9,908 bases of DNA from an uncultured Collinsella sp. GTDB lineage: Bacteria > Actinomycetota > Coriobacteriia > Coriobacteriales > Coriobacteriaceae. The notes under the pieces were generated by a model. That model saw only the letters and a program-made list of their open reading frames with translations. It made no database searches and was not told the DNA's origin. Below are positions 1-5,973 of this stretch, one piece after another. The position numbers were made by a program, and so were the translations under genes. Every line of letters begins with the position of its first letter. The first letter of the stretch is position 1. Location of the stretch: assembly GCA_937969105.1 (NCBI GenBank), contig CALBUZ010000201.1:1-9908 (forward strand), read 5' to 3'.

Positions 1-37
1 GGCAACTGGTCCCCGCCACAAATTACCCTTGGCATAC

Positions 38-65
38 TTGCGCGAATATCCGCTCGTGCTACACT
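38..65 (+). promoter_or_regulatory. Candidate promoter of the ribU operon (extended -10)
   Basis: TGCTACACT at 57-65 is a TGn-extended -10 element; its hexamer TACACT matches the TATAAT consensus at four of six positions. TTGCGC at 38-43 is a weak -35 with a 16-base spacer. The predicted start, about base 72, falls just before the first base of the riboswitch P1 helix (74), which supports the assignment independently. No experimental support; the -35 is poor. Confidence 0.5.
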
Positions 66-73
66 TGCAATTG

Positions 74-260
74 CTGTTTCAGGGCGGGGTGAAATTCCCC
101 ACTGGCGGTAAATCGGGCGGTGTCAAAGGGACGCCGTGGCGCAGGCGAGATGCCTGCGACCGAGCCGATGAGTCCGCGACCCGTGTGTGCGTTGGTTCGC
201 ATGCCGGCTGAACTGGTGAGATCCCAGTACCAACGGTTAGAGTCCGGATGAAAGAGGCAG
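74..260 (+). ncRNA. FMN riboswitch (RFN element)
   Basis: The conserved FMN aptamer blocks appear in order: AGGGCGGGGTGAAATTCCCC at 81-100 followed by ACTGGCGGTAAA, then AGTCCGCGACC near 171-181, CTGGTGAGATCCCAGTACC near 214-232, AACGGTTAGAGTCCGGATGA near 233-252 and AAGA at 252-255. P1 forms between CTGTTTC (74-80) and GAGGCAG (254-260), with two G-U pairs. The usual variable arm is a 7-bp hairpin, CGCAGGC/GCCTGCG at 140-158. By family knowledge it binds FMN and lowers expression of the downstream flavin gene. The 3' strand of P1 is itself the purine-rich ribosome-binding region of ribU, only 8 bases before its ATG, so control is most likely at translation initiation without a separate expression platform. 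Confidence 0.96.
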
Positions 261-271
261 GTGATCTTATG
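254..271 (+). promoter_or_regulatory. ribU ribosome binding site, inside riboswitch P1
   Basis: GAGGCAGG (254-261) is the only SD-like stretch before the ATG at 269. Seven of its eight bases form the 3' strand of P1 of the FMN riboswitch. It selects 269 as the start over the in-frame ATG at 248, which belongs to the conserved GGATGAAAGA block of the aptamer and has no ribosome-binding site suited to it. Confidence 0.75.
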
Positions 272-859
272 TCTGAACAGTCGCAGCATATCCATTTTGA
301 GAACACGAATAGGTGGAGCACTAAACAGCTCGTTACCATGGCGTTGATGTGCGCCTTGGGAGCACTGTTTATGTATGTGCAGCTGCCCATCCTTCCTTCG
401 GCGCCGTTTTTGACCTACGACCCGTCGCTGGTGCCGGCGATGGTGTGCGGATTTGCGTATGGCCCCGGTGCCGGTACCGCTGTTGCCGCTATGGCGATCG
501 TTATCCATGCGCTTACCACGGGCGACTGGGTCGGCGCGCTTATGAACTTGGTTGCCACGATGGGCTATATTCTGCCTGCGGCTATCGTTTATCAGAAGAT
601 GCACACCTACAAGGGTGCCGTGATTGGCCTGGCGCTCGGCGTCATTGCCGCTACGGCGCTGTCCATGGTCGCGAACCTGACCATCGGCGTTTGGTTCTGG
701 TATGGCTCGGCCGATGTGATTCTGCCGCTCATGCTTCCCGCCGTCTTGCCGTTTAACCTCATCAAGACCGTGCTTAACTCGGTGTTGACGCTGGTGGTGT
801 ACAAGGCGGTCTCTAATCTCATCACGCCCAAGAAGGACCAGGTCAAAGGCCGCGCATGA
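269..859 (+). CDS. ribU: Riboflavin ECF transporter S component RibU
   Basis: Membrane substrate-binding (S) subunit of an energy-coupling-factor importer for riboflavin. The 196-residue product is very hydrophobic, with about six predicted membrane segments after a polar N-terminus. RibU-like blocks are visible: PFLTYDPSLVPA (46-57), GDWVGALMNLVAT (85-97) and LPFNLIKTVLNS (160-171); the YDPS and PFN blocks are typical of the RibU family. Its position directly behind an FMN riboswitch and in front of the ATPase and EcfT genes fits riboflavin as substrate. The start is set at 269, giving a protein seven residues shorter than the longest reading frame. The stop overlaps the next start (ATGA, 856-859), which implies translational coupling. 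Specificity for riboflavin rather than another flavin precursor is inferred from motifs and regulation. Confidence 0.93.
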   Translation: MSEQSQHIHFENTNRWSTKQLVTMALMCALGALFMYVQLPILPSAPFLTYDPSLVPAMVCGFAYGPGAGTAVAAMAIVIHALTTGDWVGALMNLVATMGYILPAAIVYQKMHTYKGAVIGLALGVIAATALSMVANLTIGVWFWYGSADVILPLMLPAVLPFNLIKTVLNSVLTLVVYKAVSNLITPKKDQVKGRA

Positions 860-2760
860 TTGAGTGTCGGGGCGTTTCCTTTAGCTATGACGGTGTCGTG
901 CCGGCGCTCGATGGCATCGATCTGAACATCGAGGATGGCGAGTTTTTCTGCATCCTCGGCGGCAATGGGTCGGGCAAGTCGACGTTTGCCAAGCATTTGA
1001 ACGCGCTGCTGCAGCCCGATGCGGGAACGGTGTGTGTCAACGGCATGGACGCGTCCGACCCCGAGCTGGTCTACGACGTCCGCTCGACTGCGGGCATGGT
1101 GTTCCAGAATCCCGACGACCAGCTTGTAGCGACGCTTGTCGAGGACGATGTTGCGTTTGGTCCCGAGAACTTAGGGGGCGAATCGGCCCAGATCGCGCGG
1201 CGCGTGCGCGAGGCGCTGAAGGCCGTGGGTCTGGTGGGTTTTGAGCGCCACGAGACCCACGCTCTCTCGGGCGGACAAAAGCAGCGCGTGGCGCTTGCCG
1301 GCGTGCTCGCCATGGAGCCGCGCGTGCTCATTTTGGACGAGGCGTCCTCGATGCTCGATCCGCGCGGGCGCAAGGGCCTTATGAAGGCCTGTCACGCGCT
1401 GCACGAACGCGGCATGACCATCGTGATGATTACGCACTTTATGGAAGAGGCCGCTGAGGCCGATCGCGTTGCTGTCTTCCAGGCGGGCCGCGTTGCCATG
1501 CTCGGTACGCCCGAGGAGATCTTGACGCGGGCGGACGAACTCGCGCGGCTGAACCTGGATATGCCGGCATCGTGCTGTCTTGGCAGGGCGCTTTGCGCGA
1601 AGGGCGTGCCCATTTGCGCACAGGTGCGCGAGGCGGATATGGTCGCCGATATAGCGCAGGTTTATGCCGAGCGGAGTAGGACAGGCATCGCCGGACGGCC
1701 TTTCGCATCCGATCCTCGTATTTCCGACAACGTCTCCTCTGCAATCGATGGCGCAGACGCGCTGGAGTCCGTCATCGAGATTTCGCACCTTTCGTACAGC
1801 TATTCGCTGAGCGCCCGCGAGCGTCGCCGTTGGCACAAGCGCCCAGCCGCCGAGGGCACATCGAACAAGCAGGCCCTCTGGGGCAACGACCCTAGCAGCC
1901 CCTGGGCGTTGCGTGATGTGTCGCTAACGGTGCGTCGTGGCGAGTTCCTGGGCCTTGCGGGCCATACCGGTTCGGGTAAGTCGACGCTGATTCAGCATCT
2001 CAACGGCCTGATTCGTCCCCAGGAGGGTTCCGTTTACGCATTGGGGCTCGACCTGGTAAACAAGAAAGATGCCGCCGCGGTTAAGGCAAAGGTCGGCGTG
2101 GTGTTTCAGTATCCAGAGCGTCAGCTGTTTGCCGAGACCGTGGCACAGGACGTGGCGTTTGGTCCGCGTAACCTTGGCTTGTCGCAGGCCGAGGTTGCCC
2201 GCCGCGTTGAGTCATCGCTCGCGCGCGCGGGCCTCGACCTGGCCACGGTGGGCGACAAGAGCCCCTTTGAGCTCTCGGGCGGGCAGCAGCGGCGCGTGGC
2301 GTTTGCTGGCGTGCTTGCCATGGAGCCCGAGGTCCTGGTACTCGATGAGCCCATGGCGGGGCTCGATCCGGCGGCGCGCAGTGATTTCTTGGAGCTCATC
2401 GATCGACTTCACCGCGATGGCCTGACCGTCGTCATGGTTTCGCACAGCATGGATGACCTGGCCAATTGCTGCGACCGTATCGTCGTAATGAACAAAGGTG
2501 CGGTGTTTGCCGAGGGCACGCCCGCTCAGGTGTTTGCGCATGCGGATGAGCTTAAATCAATCGGCTTGGGTGTTCCCGCTGCCCAGCGCATGGCGCTGGC
2601 GCTTGCGAAGGCGGGCGTGCCGCTGCGCTTTGACGGCCTCTATACGGTTGAGTCGTTGGCAGACGAGTTGGTGGACCTGCTAATCGTTCGCTCGGACGGT
2701 CCTTCTAACGTCGCGGACATTGCTAAATCCAGGACGGTCGCGCGAGAGGAGGGCTGCTAA
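856..2760 (+). CDS. ecfA: Fused ECF transporter ATPase EcfA1-EcfA2
   Basis: One 634-residue chain carries two complete ABC ATPases, which power S-component transport from the cytoplasmic side. Domain 1 (about 1-235): Walker A GGNGSGKST 35-43, Q-loop Q84, signature LSGGQKQR 137-144, Walker B with E162, H-loop H194. Its DEASSMLDP resembles EcfA1. Domain 2 (about 306-570): Walker A GHTGSGKST 369-377, Q418, LSGGQQRR 473-480, E498, H530. Its DEPMAGLDP is typical of EcfA2. All catalytic residues are intact in both halves. Domain 2 has an unusual arginine-rich insertion (about 317-350) between its first strand and Walker A. A linker (about 236-305) and a C-terminal tail follow the respective domains. 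Most bacteria encode A1 and A2 separately; fusions are known in some actinobacteria. The start overlaps ribU and the stop overlaps ecfT. Confidence 0.95.
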   Translation: MIECRGVSFSYDGVVPALDGIDLNIEDGEFFCILGGNGSGKSTFAKHLNALLQPDAGTVCVNGMDASDPELVYDVRSTAGMVFQNPDDQLVATLVEDDVAFGPENLGGESAQIARRVREALKAVGLVGFERHETHALSGGQKQRVALAGVLAMEPRVLILDEASSMLDPRGRKGLMKACHALHERGMTIVMITHFMEEAAEADRVAVFQAGRVAMLGTPEEILTRADELARLNLDMPASCCLGRALCAKGVPICAQVREADMVADIAQVYAERSRTGIAGRPFASDPRISDNVSSAIDGADALESVIEISHLSYSYSLSARERRRWHKRPAAEGTSNKQALWGNDPSSPWALRDVSLTVRRGEFLGLAGHTGSGKSTLIQHLNGLIRPQEGSVYALGLDLVNKKDAAAVKAKVGVVFQYPERQLFAETVAQDVAFGPRNLGLSQAEVARRVESSLARAGLDLATVGDKSPFELSGGQQRRVAFAGVLAMEPEVLVLDEPMAGLDPAARSDFLELIDRLHRDGLTVVMVSHSMDDLANCCDRIVVMNKGAVFAEGTPAQVFAHADELKSIGLGVPAAQRMALALAKAGVPLRFDGLYTVESLADELVDLLIVRSDGPSNVADIAKSRTVAREEGC

Positions 2761-3560
2761 TGGAGGCGTTTTCGTTTGGCAGCTACTATCCCGGCGATAG
2801 CGCAATCCACCGCCTGGACCCGCGAACCAAGTTGCTCTTGGGCTTTGTGTTTCTGATCACGACGCTCACGGTCAGCAGCTTCCGCGGACTGGTCCCGGTC
2901 CCAATCTTCGTTGTCCTGATCTATGCCGTGTCCCGGGTGCCGGCTCGTCGCGTCCTGTCATCGATGGCACCGCTGCTGGCGATTGTCGCGGTGGTCGCGG
3001 TGCTCAACCTGTTTTCCGACCAGAGCGGGCGCATTCTGTGGCAGCTCGGCTTTTTGCAGATAAGCGAGGGCTCGCTGCATTCCGCCGCCTTTATGGCGTG
3101 CCGCCTGACCTTGATGATGGCCGGTATGAGCGCTATCACGCTTACCACACCGACGCTCGACCTCACCGCGGGCTTTGAGCGCCTGCTCGCGCCGTTTGCG
3201 CGTGTGGGACTTCCTGCGCACGAGCTCGGCATGATCATGGGTATCGCGCTGCGCTTTATGCCGCAGTTTGCCACTGAGATGAAGCAGACGGCCGATGCAC
3301 AGGCGAGCCGCGGTGCGCGCGTGACGGGAGGCCCGCTCGGCGGCGTGCGTATGCTTGGCAGTGTGGCGATTCCGCTGTTCACGGGCGTGTTCCGTCATGC
3401 CGAAACGCTGTCTGCCGCCATGGATGCCCGTTGCTATCATGGCGAGCAGGGCCGCACGCGTCTGCATGCGCTTGCATTTGGCCGCGGCGATGCGTTGGCG
3501 GCGGTGGTGACGGCGTTGCTGCTCATCTGCGTCATCGTCATCAATCTTCAACTTGTTTAG
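2760..3560 (+). CDS. ecfT: ECF transporter transmembrane subunit EcfT
   Basis: The 266-residue integral membrane T subunit couples ATP hydrolysis by the EcfA domains to toppling of the S component. The N-terminus has the family block YYPGDSAIHRLDPRTKLL (9-26), followed by several hydrophobic segments. The cytoplasmic coupling region contains the two short Ala-x-Arg-type motifs known to contact the ATPases: QASRG (181-185) and AMDARCY (220-226). The ATG shares one base with the ecfA stop (TAATG). A strong site, GGAGGG (2748-2753), lies six bases upstream inside the end of ecfA. This completes an S-A-A-T set in one operon, so the importer does not have to borrow an energising module from elsewhere. 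Confidence 0.94.
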   Translation: MEAFSFGSYYPGDSAIHRLDPRTKLLLGFVFLITTLTVSSFRGLVPVPIFVVLIYAVSRVPARRVLSSMAPLLAIVAVVAVLNLFSDQSGRILWQLGFLQISEGSLHSAAFMACRLTLMMAGMSAITLTTPTLDLTAGFERLLAPFARVGLPAHELGMIMGIALRFMPQFATEMKQTADAQASRGARVTGGPLGGVRMLGSVAIPLFTGVFRHAETLSAAMDARCYHGEQGRTRLHALAFGRGDALAAVVTALLLICVIVINLQLV

Positions 3561-3590
3561 GCGCGATTCGAGCGCAGGAAAGGGGTCCCT

Positions 3591-4037
3591 ATGACCGACA
3601 ACGATCGCACGGCGCAGCTCGAGCGCGCCTGTTCGTATCTTAGGCGTATTCCGGCGTGGTATCTTGCCACGATCGACGTGACGGACGGACATCAGCCGCG
3701 CGTGAGGCCGTTCTCGTTTGCCATGGTCGATGATGGCAAGCTGTGGTTTTGCACCTCGCGCGATAAGGACGTGTGGGCCGAGCTCAGCGCGAACCCCAAG
3801 TTTGAGGTTTCGGGTTGGAAACCGGGGGAGTGTTGGATTGTGCTGACCGGCGAGGCCACGCTCGAGGACGACGCGGTCGTGAGCGACCGGGTGCGCCAAG
3901 CCGGCTTTAAGCACATGATGGGCATCGGCGAGAATCACGAGAGCGCCAACGACGGTCGCCTTGCATTTTTCTCGGTGCGCAATATCGCCGCCCGCTTCTG
4001 TGATATCGACGGCAGCGAGGAGCGTCTGGAGCTCTAA
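3591..4037 (+). CDS. PNPOx-like FMN-binding split-barrel protein (copy 1)
   Basis: A 148-residue protein of the pyridoxamine 5'-phosphate oxidase-like split-barrel family, whose members usually bind FMN (or F420 or heme) as dimers. Family-type features are IPAWYLAT (20-27), the basic PRVRPFSF strand (36-43), DGKLWFCTSRDKDVW (48-62) and the later W-x-x-L-x-G-x-A segment. True PdxH enzymes are longer and carry a C-terminal substrate-binding region, so this is not pyridoxine biosynthesis; the reaction is unknown. AGGGG at 3581-3585 is a good ribosome-binding site. Only 30 bases separate it from ecfT with no terminator, so it probably lies on the FMN-riboswitch transcript, which supports FMN as cofactor. 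Relatives include reductase-like and NimA-like proteins, but nothing here identifies a substrate. Confidence 0.85.
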   Translation: MTDNDRTAQLERACSYLRRIPAWYLATIDVTDGHQPRVRPFSFAMVDDGKLWFCTSRDKDVWAELSANPKFEVSGWKPGECWIVLTGEATLEDDAVVSDRVRQAGFKHMMGIGENHESANDGRLAFFSVRNIAARFCDIDGSEERLEL

Positions 4038-4081
4038 TTTCCCAAATTGACTACCCATTCCAAAAAGACTGGTCAGGTGAC

Positions 4082-4094
4082 AGGAGGAAACGTG
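4082..4094 (+). promoter_or_regulatory. RBS setting a GTG start for flavoprotein copy 2
   Basis: AGGAGG (4082-4087) is a consensus Shine-Dalgarno four bases before GTG at 4092. The in-frame TTG at 4047 has only TTTCCCAAA before it, so the 15 extra residues it would add are unlikely to be translated as part of this protein. Confidence 0.75.
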
Positions 4095-4502
4095 GACGGA
4101 TTGAATACGGTGTTGGAGTATCTGACGTCGGTGCCGGCATGGTATTTGGCGACGAGCGTTGACGGGCAGCCGCATGTGCGTCCGTTTTCGTTTGCGCAGA
4201 TCCAGGACGGCAAGTTGTGGTTTGTAACGGCGCGCACCAAAGACGTGTGGCAAGAGTTGCTGCAAAATCAACGCTTTGAGGCCACGAGTTGGTGGCCGGG
4301 CCATGGCTGGCTCATCTTGCGCGGGCGTGCGGGTCTGGATGACCAGGCCGCTCCCGATATGCGCGAGACAGGCTGGAAGCACCTGGAGCGCCTAGGCGAG
4401 CACTACGAGGGCGCAGGCGATCCCACGCTCGTCTTCTTTAGCGTGGAGGAACCCGAGGCCTTTATCTGCAACCATGACGAATGGGTGCAGATCGAGCTCT
4501 AA
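4092..4502 (+). CDS. PNPOx-like FMN-binding split-barrel protein (copy 2)
   Basis: A 136-residue paralogue of the preceding protein. Long identical blocks align without rearrangement: PAWYLAT (15-21), VRPFSFA (29-35), DGKLWF (39-44), KDVW (50-53), W-x-PG (68-70), KH (96-97) and FFSV (115-118), so the pair arose by tandem duplication and then diverged. The residues usually expected to bind FMN phosphate (basic strand and the T-x-R-x-KDVW segment) are kept in both. I use the GTG at 4092 because of the consensus SD just upstream, which makes the protein start close to the conserved fold. It is the last gene of the flavin operon, followed by a terminator at 4547. Function beyond flavin binding is unknown. 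Confidence 0.83.
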   Translation: MDGLNTVLEYLTSVPAWYLATSVDGQPHVRPFSFAQIQDGKLWFVTARTKDVWQELLQNQRFEATSWWPGHGWLILRGRAGLDDQAAPDMRETGWKHLERLGEHYEGAGDPTLVFFSVEEPEAFICNHDEWVQIEL

Positions 4503-4546
4503 ACGAGTCTCTCAGCAAGCTTCGACAATTCAAATTCTCGCATGTA

Positions 4547-4608
4547 GCGGGCCCCACATTGCAACGTCACCGTAAGGCGCACTGGGCAATATGGGGCCCG
4601 CATTTATT
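4547..4608 (+). terminator. Intrinsic terminator of the flavin operon
   Basis: GCGGGCCCCA (4547-4556) pairs perfectly with TGGGGCCCGC (4592-4601). After one mismatch the stem continues with ATTGC (4558-4562) against GCAAT (4586-4590), leaving a 23-base loop. The downstream tail ATTTATTT is moderately T-rich. It lies 44 bases after the second flavoprotein stop codon. Confidence 0.78.
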
Positions 4609-4645
4609 TGTCAATTCCTTCGAGTGAATGTGTCGGGACTGTTTC

Positions 4646-4663
4646 AATGCATGAATATGCAAA
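4646..4663 (+). promoter_or_regulatory. ARG box 1 (ArgR/AhrC operator candidate)
   Basis: The core TGCAT-GAAT-ATGCA (4648-4661) is a perfect 5-bp palindrome with a 4-base AT-rich spacer. It has the same architecture as the ArgR consensus TGAAT-WWWW-ATTCA, differing by one symmetrical base per half-site. TGCA-type half-sites have been described for actinobacterial ArgR boxes. It lies just upstream of the argC promoter candidate. The ArgR gene is not in this window. Confidence 0.7.
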
Positions 4664-4666
4664 AGA

Positions 4667-4684
4667 TTTGCGTAGATATGCATC
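4667..4684 (+). promoter_or_regulatory. ARG box 2 (ArgR/AhrC operator candidate)
   Basis: The core TGCGT-AGAT-ATGCA (4669-4682) repeats the box 1 layout with one mismatch in the palindrome. Taken as 18-bp boxes, the two are separated by 3 bp and are 21 bp apart centre to centre, exactly the tandem geometry of E. coli ARG-box pairs bound by one ArgR hexamer. The pair ends 9 bases before the extended -10, so binding should block RNA polymerase. Confidence 0.68.
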
Positions 4685-4690
4685 TTTTGG

Positions 4691-4699
4691 TGCTAAAGT
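4691..4699 (+). promoter_or_regulatory. Candidate extended -10 promoter of the arg operon
   Basis: TGCTAAAGT is a TGn-extended -10 element; its hexamer TAAAGT matches consensus at four of six positions. It has the same TGCTA start as the ribU promoter. The only -35-like hexamer, TTGCGT (4668-4673), lies 20 bases upstream, which is too far for a good promoter, so the element would rely on the extended -10. CATAAC at 4712-4717 is a weaker alternative. Confidence 0.4.
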
Positions 4700-4730
4700 T
4701 TCAACCCACTTCATAACGACGGCTGCGGGA

Positions 4731-4744
4731 TGCGCATTGGTGCA
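4731..4744 (+). promoter_or_regulatory. Possible third ARG-like box in the argC leader
   Basis: TGCGC-ATTG-GTGCA keeps the 5-4-5 palindromic layout with one mismatch. It lies 62 bp downstream of box 2, between the promoter candidate and the argC ribosome-binding site. It is weaker than the other two and could be fortuitous. Confidence 0.3.
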
Positions 4745-4767
4745 TAACTGCAGACAAGGAGTCTGAT

Positions 4768-5838
4768 ATGTCTTTAAAGGTTGGAATCGTCGGTGCGGCT
4801 GGATATGCTGGCGCCGAGCTCATTCGCCTCGTCCTCGGTCATCCCGAGTTTGAACTTGCTGCCATTACGTCCAACGCCGATGCCGGCCAGCCGTTGTCTG
4901 CGGTGTATCCGAGTTTCGCCGGCGTAAGCGATCTTGTCTTCACGACGCATGACGCCCCCGAGCTCAAGAACTGCGATGCGGTCTTTTTGGCCGTGCCGCA
5001 CACGGCTGCCATGGCACAGGTGCCCGCCCTGCTTGCCGCGGGAGTCTCCTGCATTGACCTCTCGGCCGACTATCGTCTGAGCGATCCGGCCACTTTTGAG
5101 GCCTGGTATGCCGCCGAGCACACGAGCCCCGAGCTACTCAAGAGCCGCGCCTTTGGTCTGCCCGAGCTGTTCTGCCAGGATTTGGAGACCGCTGCATCCG
5201 ACCACGCCGACGGCAAGCCCGTGCTGGTCGCCTGCGCCGGTTGCTATCCCACCGCGACGAGCCTTGCCGCCGCGCCTGCCGTGCGCGCCGGCTGGGTTGC
5301 CCAGAGCGGCCCCGTGATCGTTGACGCTATCAGCGGTGTAACGGGTGCCGGTAAGTCCTGCAATGCCCGTACGCATTTTTGCAGCGCGGACGAAAACCTG
5401 GAGGCCTATGGCGTGGGCAAGCATCGTCACACGCCCGAAATCGAGCAGATCTTGGGCCTAACCGATCGCGTCGTCTTTACCCCGCACCTGGCACCGCTCA
5501 AGCGCGGCCTGCTCTCTACGGTGACGATGCCGCTTACGGCGCAGGCTATCGATACCTTGACCCTTGAGGACGTTGTCGACCATTACAAGCAGTTCTACGC
5601 CGGTCGCACCTTCGTGCGCGTACTCGATGCCGGCCAGCAGCCCAAGACGGCTTCGGTCGTCGGCACCAACGCCGCCCAGATCGGCCTCGCGCTCAACAAA
5701 CGCGCGGGCGTTCTGGTGGCTACGGGCGCCATCGACAATCTGTGCAAGGGCGCAGCAGGCCAGGCGGTCCAGTGCGCCAACATCGTCTTTGGTTTTGATG
5801 AGCGACGAGGCTTGCCCACAGTGGCGTGCCCGGTGTAG
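4768..5838 (+). CDS. argC: N-acetyl-gamma-glutamyl-phosphate reductase ArgC
   Basis: A 356-residue cytoplasmic enzyme that reduces N-acetylglutamyl phosphate to the semialdehyde with NADPH, the third step of ornithine synthesis. The N-terminal Rossmann motif GIVGAAGYAGAEL is at residues 6-18. The catalytic cysteine is C159 in AGCYPTAT (157-164). GKHRHTPE (217-224) supplies the conserved histidine, and the C-terminal NLCKGAAGQAVQ block (324-335) is characteristic. Length is normal for the family. AAGGAG (4756-4761) lies six bases before the ATG. It is the first gene of the arg operon, behind the ARG boxes, and is separated from argJ by an unusually long 135-base gap. Confidence 0.97.
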   Translation: MSLKVGIVGAAGYAGAELIRLVLGHPEFELAAITSNADAGQPLSAVYPSFAGVSDLVFTTHDAPELKNCDAVFLAVPHTAAMAQVPALLAAGVSCIDLSADYRLSDPATFEAWYAAEHTSPELLKSRAFGLPELFCQDLETAASDHADGKPVLVACAGCYPTATSLAAAPAVRAGWVAQSGPVIVDAISGVTGAGKSCNARTHFCSADENLEAYGVGKHRHTPEIEQILGLTDRVVFTPHLAPLKRGLLSTVTMPLTAQAIDTLTLEDVVDHYKQFYAGRTFVRVLDAGQQPKTASVVGTNAAQIGLALNKRAGVLVATGAIDNLCKGAAGQAVQCANIVFGFDERRGLPTVACPV

Positions 5839-5848
5839 CACATTCGAT

Positions 5849-5865
5849 TGTTAGCGATTTGGTAG
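5849..5865 (+). repeat. Short intergenic repeat, copy 1
   Basis: TGTTAGCGATTTGGTAG matches the segment 9797-9813 at 16 of 17 positions. Here the single G-for-C change at 5854 disrupts the hairpin that the other copy forms, so this may be a degenerate or partial copy. It begins 10 bases after the argC stop codon. Confidence 0.5.
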
Positions 5866-5866
5866 T

Positions 5867-5950
5867 CGGGCATCGAGTGGGACGCCACTCTTAAGCTGGT
5901 CTCATGATTGTGGCTGGCATGGCGCACCAACCGATGCCCGCTATTTTATT
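5867..5950 (+). terminator. Attenuator-like structure between argC and argJ
   Basis: CGGGCATCG (5867-5875) is perfectly complementary to CGATGCCCG (5932-5940), and the second arm is followed by CTATTTTATT, as in an intrinsic terminator. The 56-base interior contains its own 6-bp hairpin, GAGTGG/CCACTC (5875-5890, loop GACG). The 3' arm can alternatively pair locally: GGCAT (5916-5920) with ATGCC (5934-5938). Mutually exclusive pairings are what one expects of an attenuator or a partial terminator reducing argJBD relative to argC. The long loop makes a simple constitutive terminator less likely. Function is inferred only from the fold. Confidence 0.4.
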
Positions 5951-5973
5951 TGATATAAGGAGTCGTAGGGACG

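Noticed and set aside
248..271. In-frame ATG at 248 as the ribU start
   Set aside because: It is part of the conserved GGATGAAAGA block of the FMN aptamer; the ATG at 269 has the purine-rich SD at the correct distance.
3561..3575. GCGC-N7-GCGC hairpin after ecfT as a terminator
   Set aside because: Only four pairs and no T-run, so transcription should continue into the flavoprotein genes.
4047..4091. TTG at 4047 as the start of flavoprotein copy 2
   Set aside because: No ribosome-binding site precedes it, while a consensus AGGAGG directly precedes GTG at 4092.
2958..4382. 474-codon open frame on the minus strand opposite ecfT and the flavoproteins
   Set aside because: It is a codon-bias shadow: Arg/His-rich, no motif, and crosses three well supported sense genes.
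5954..5959. TATAAG as a -10 box for an internal argJ promoter
   Set aside because: No usable -35 or TGn extension, and it overlaps the argJ SD.
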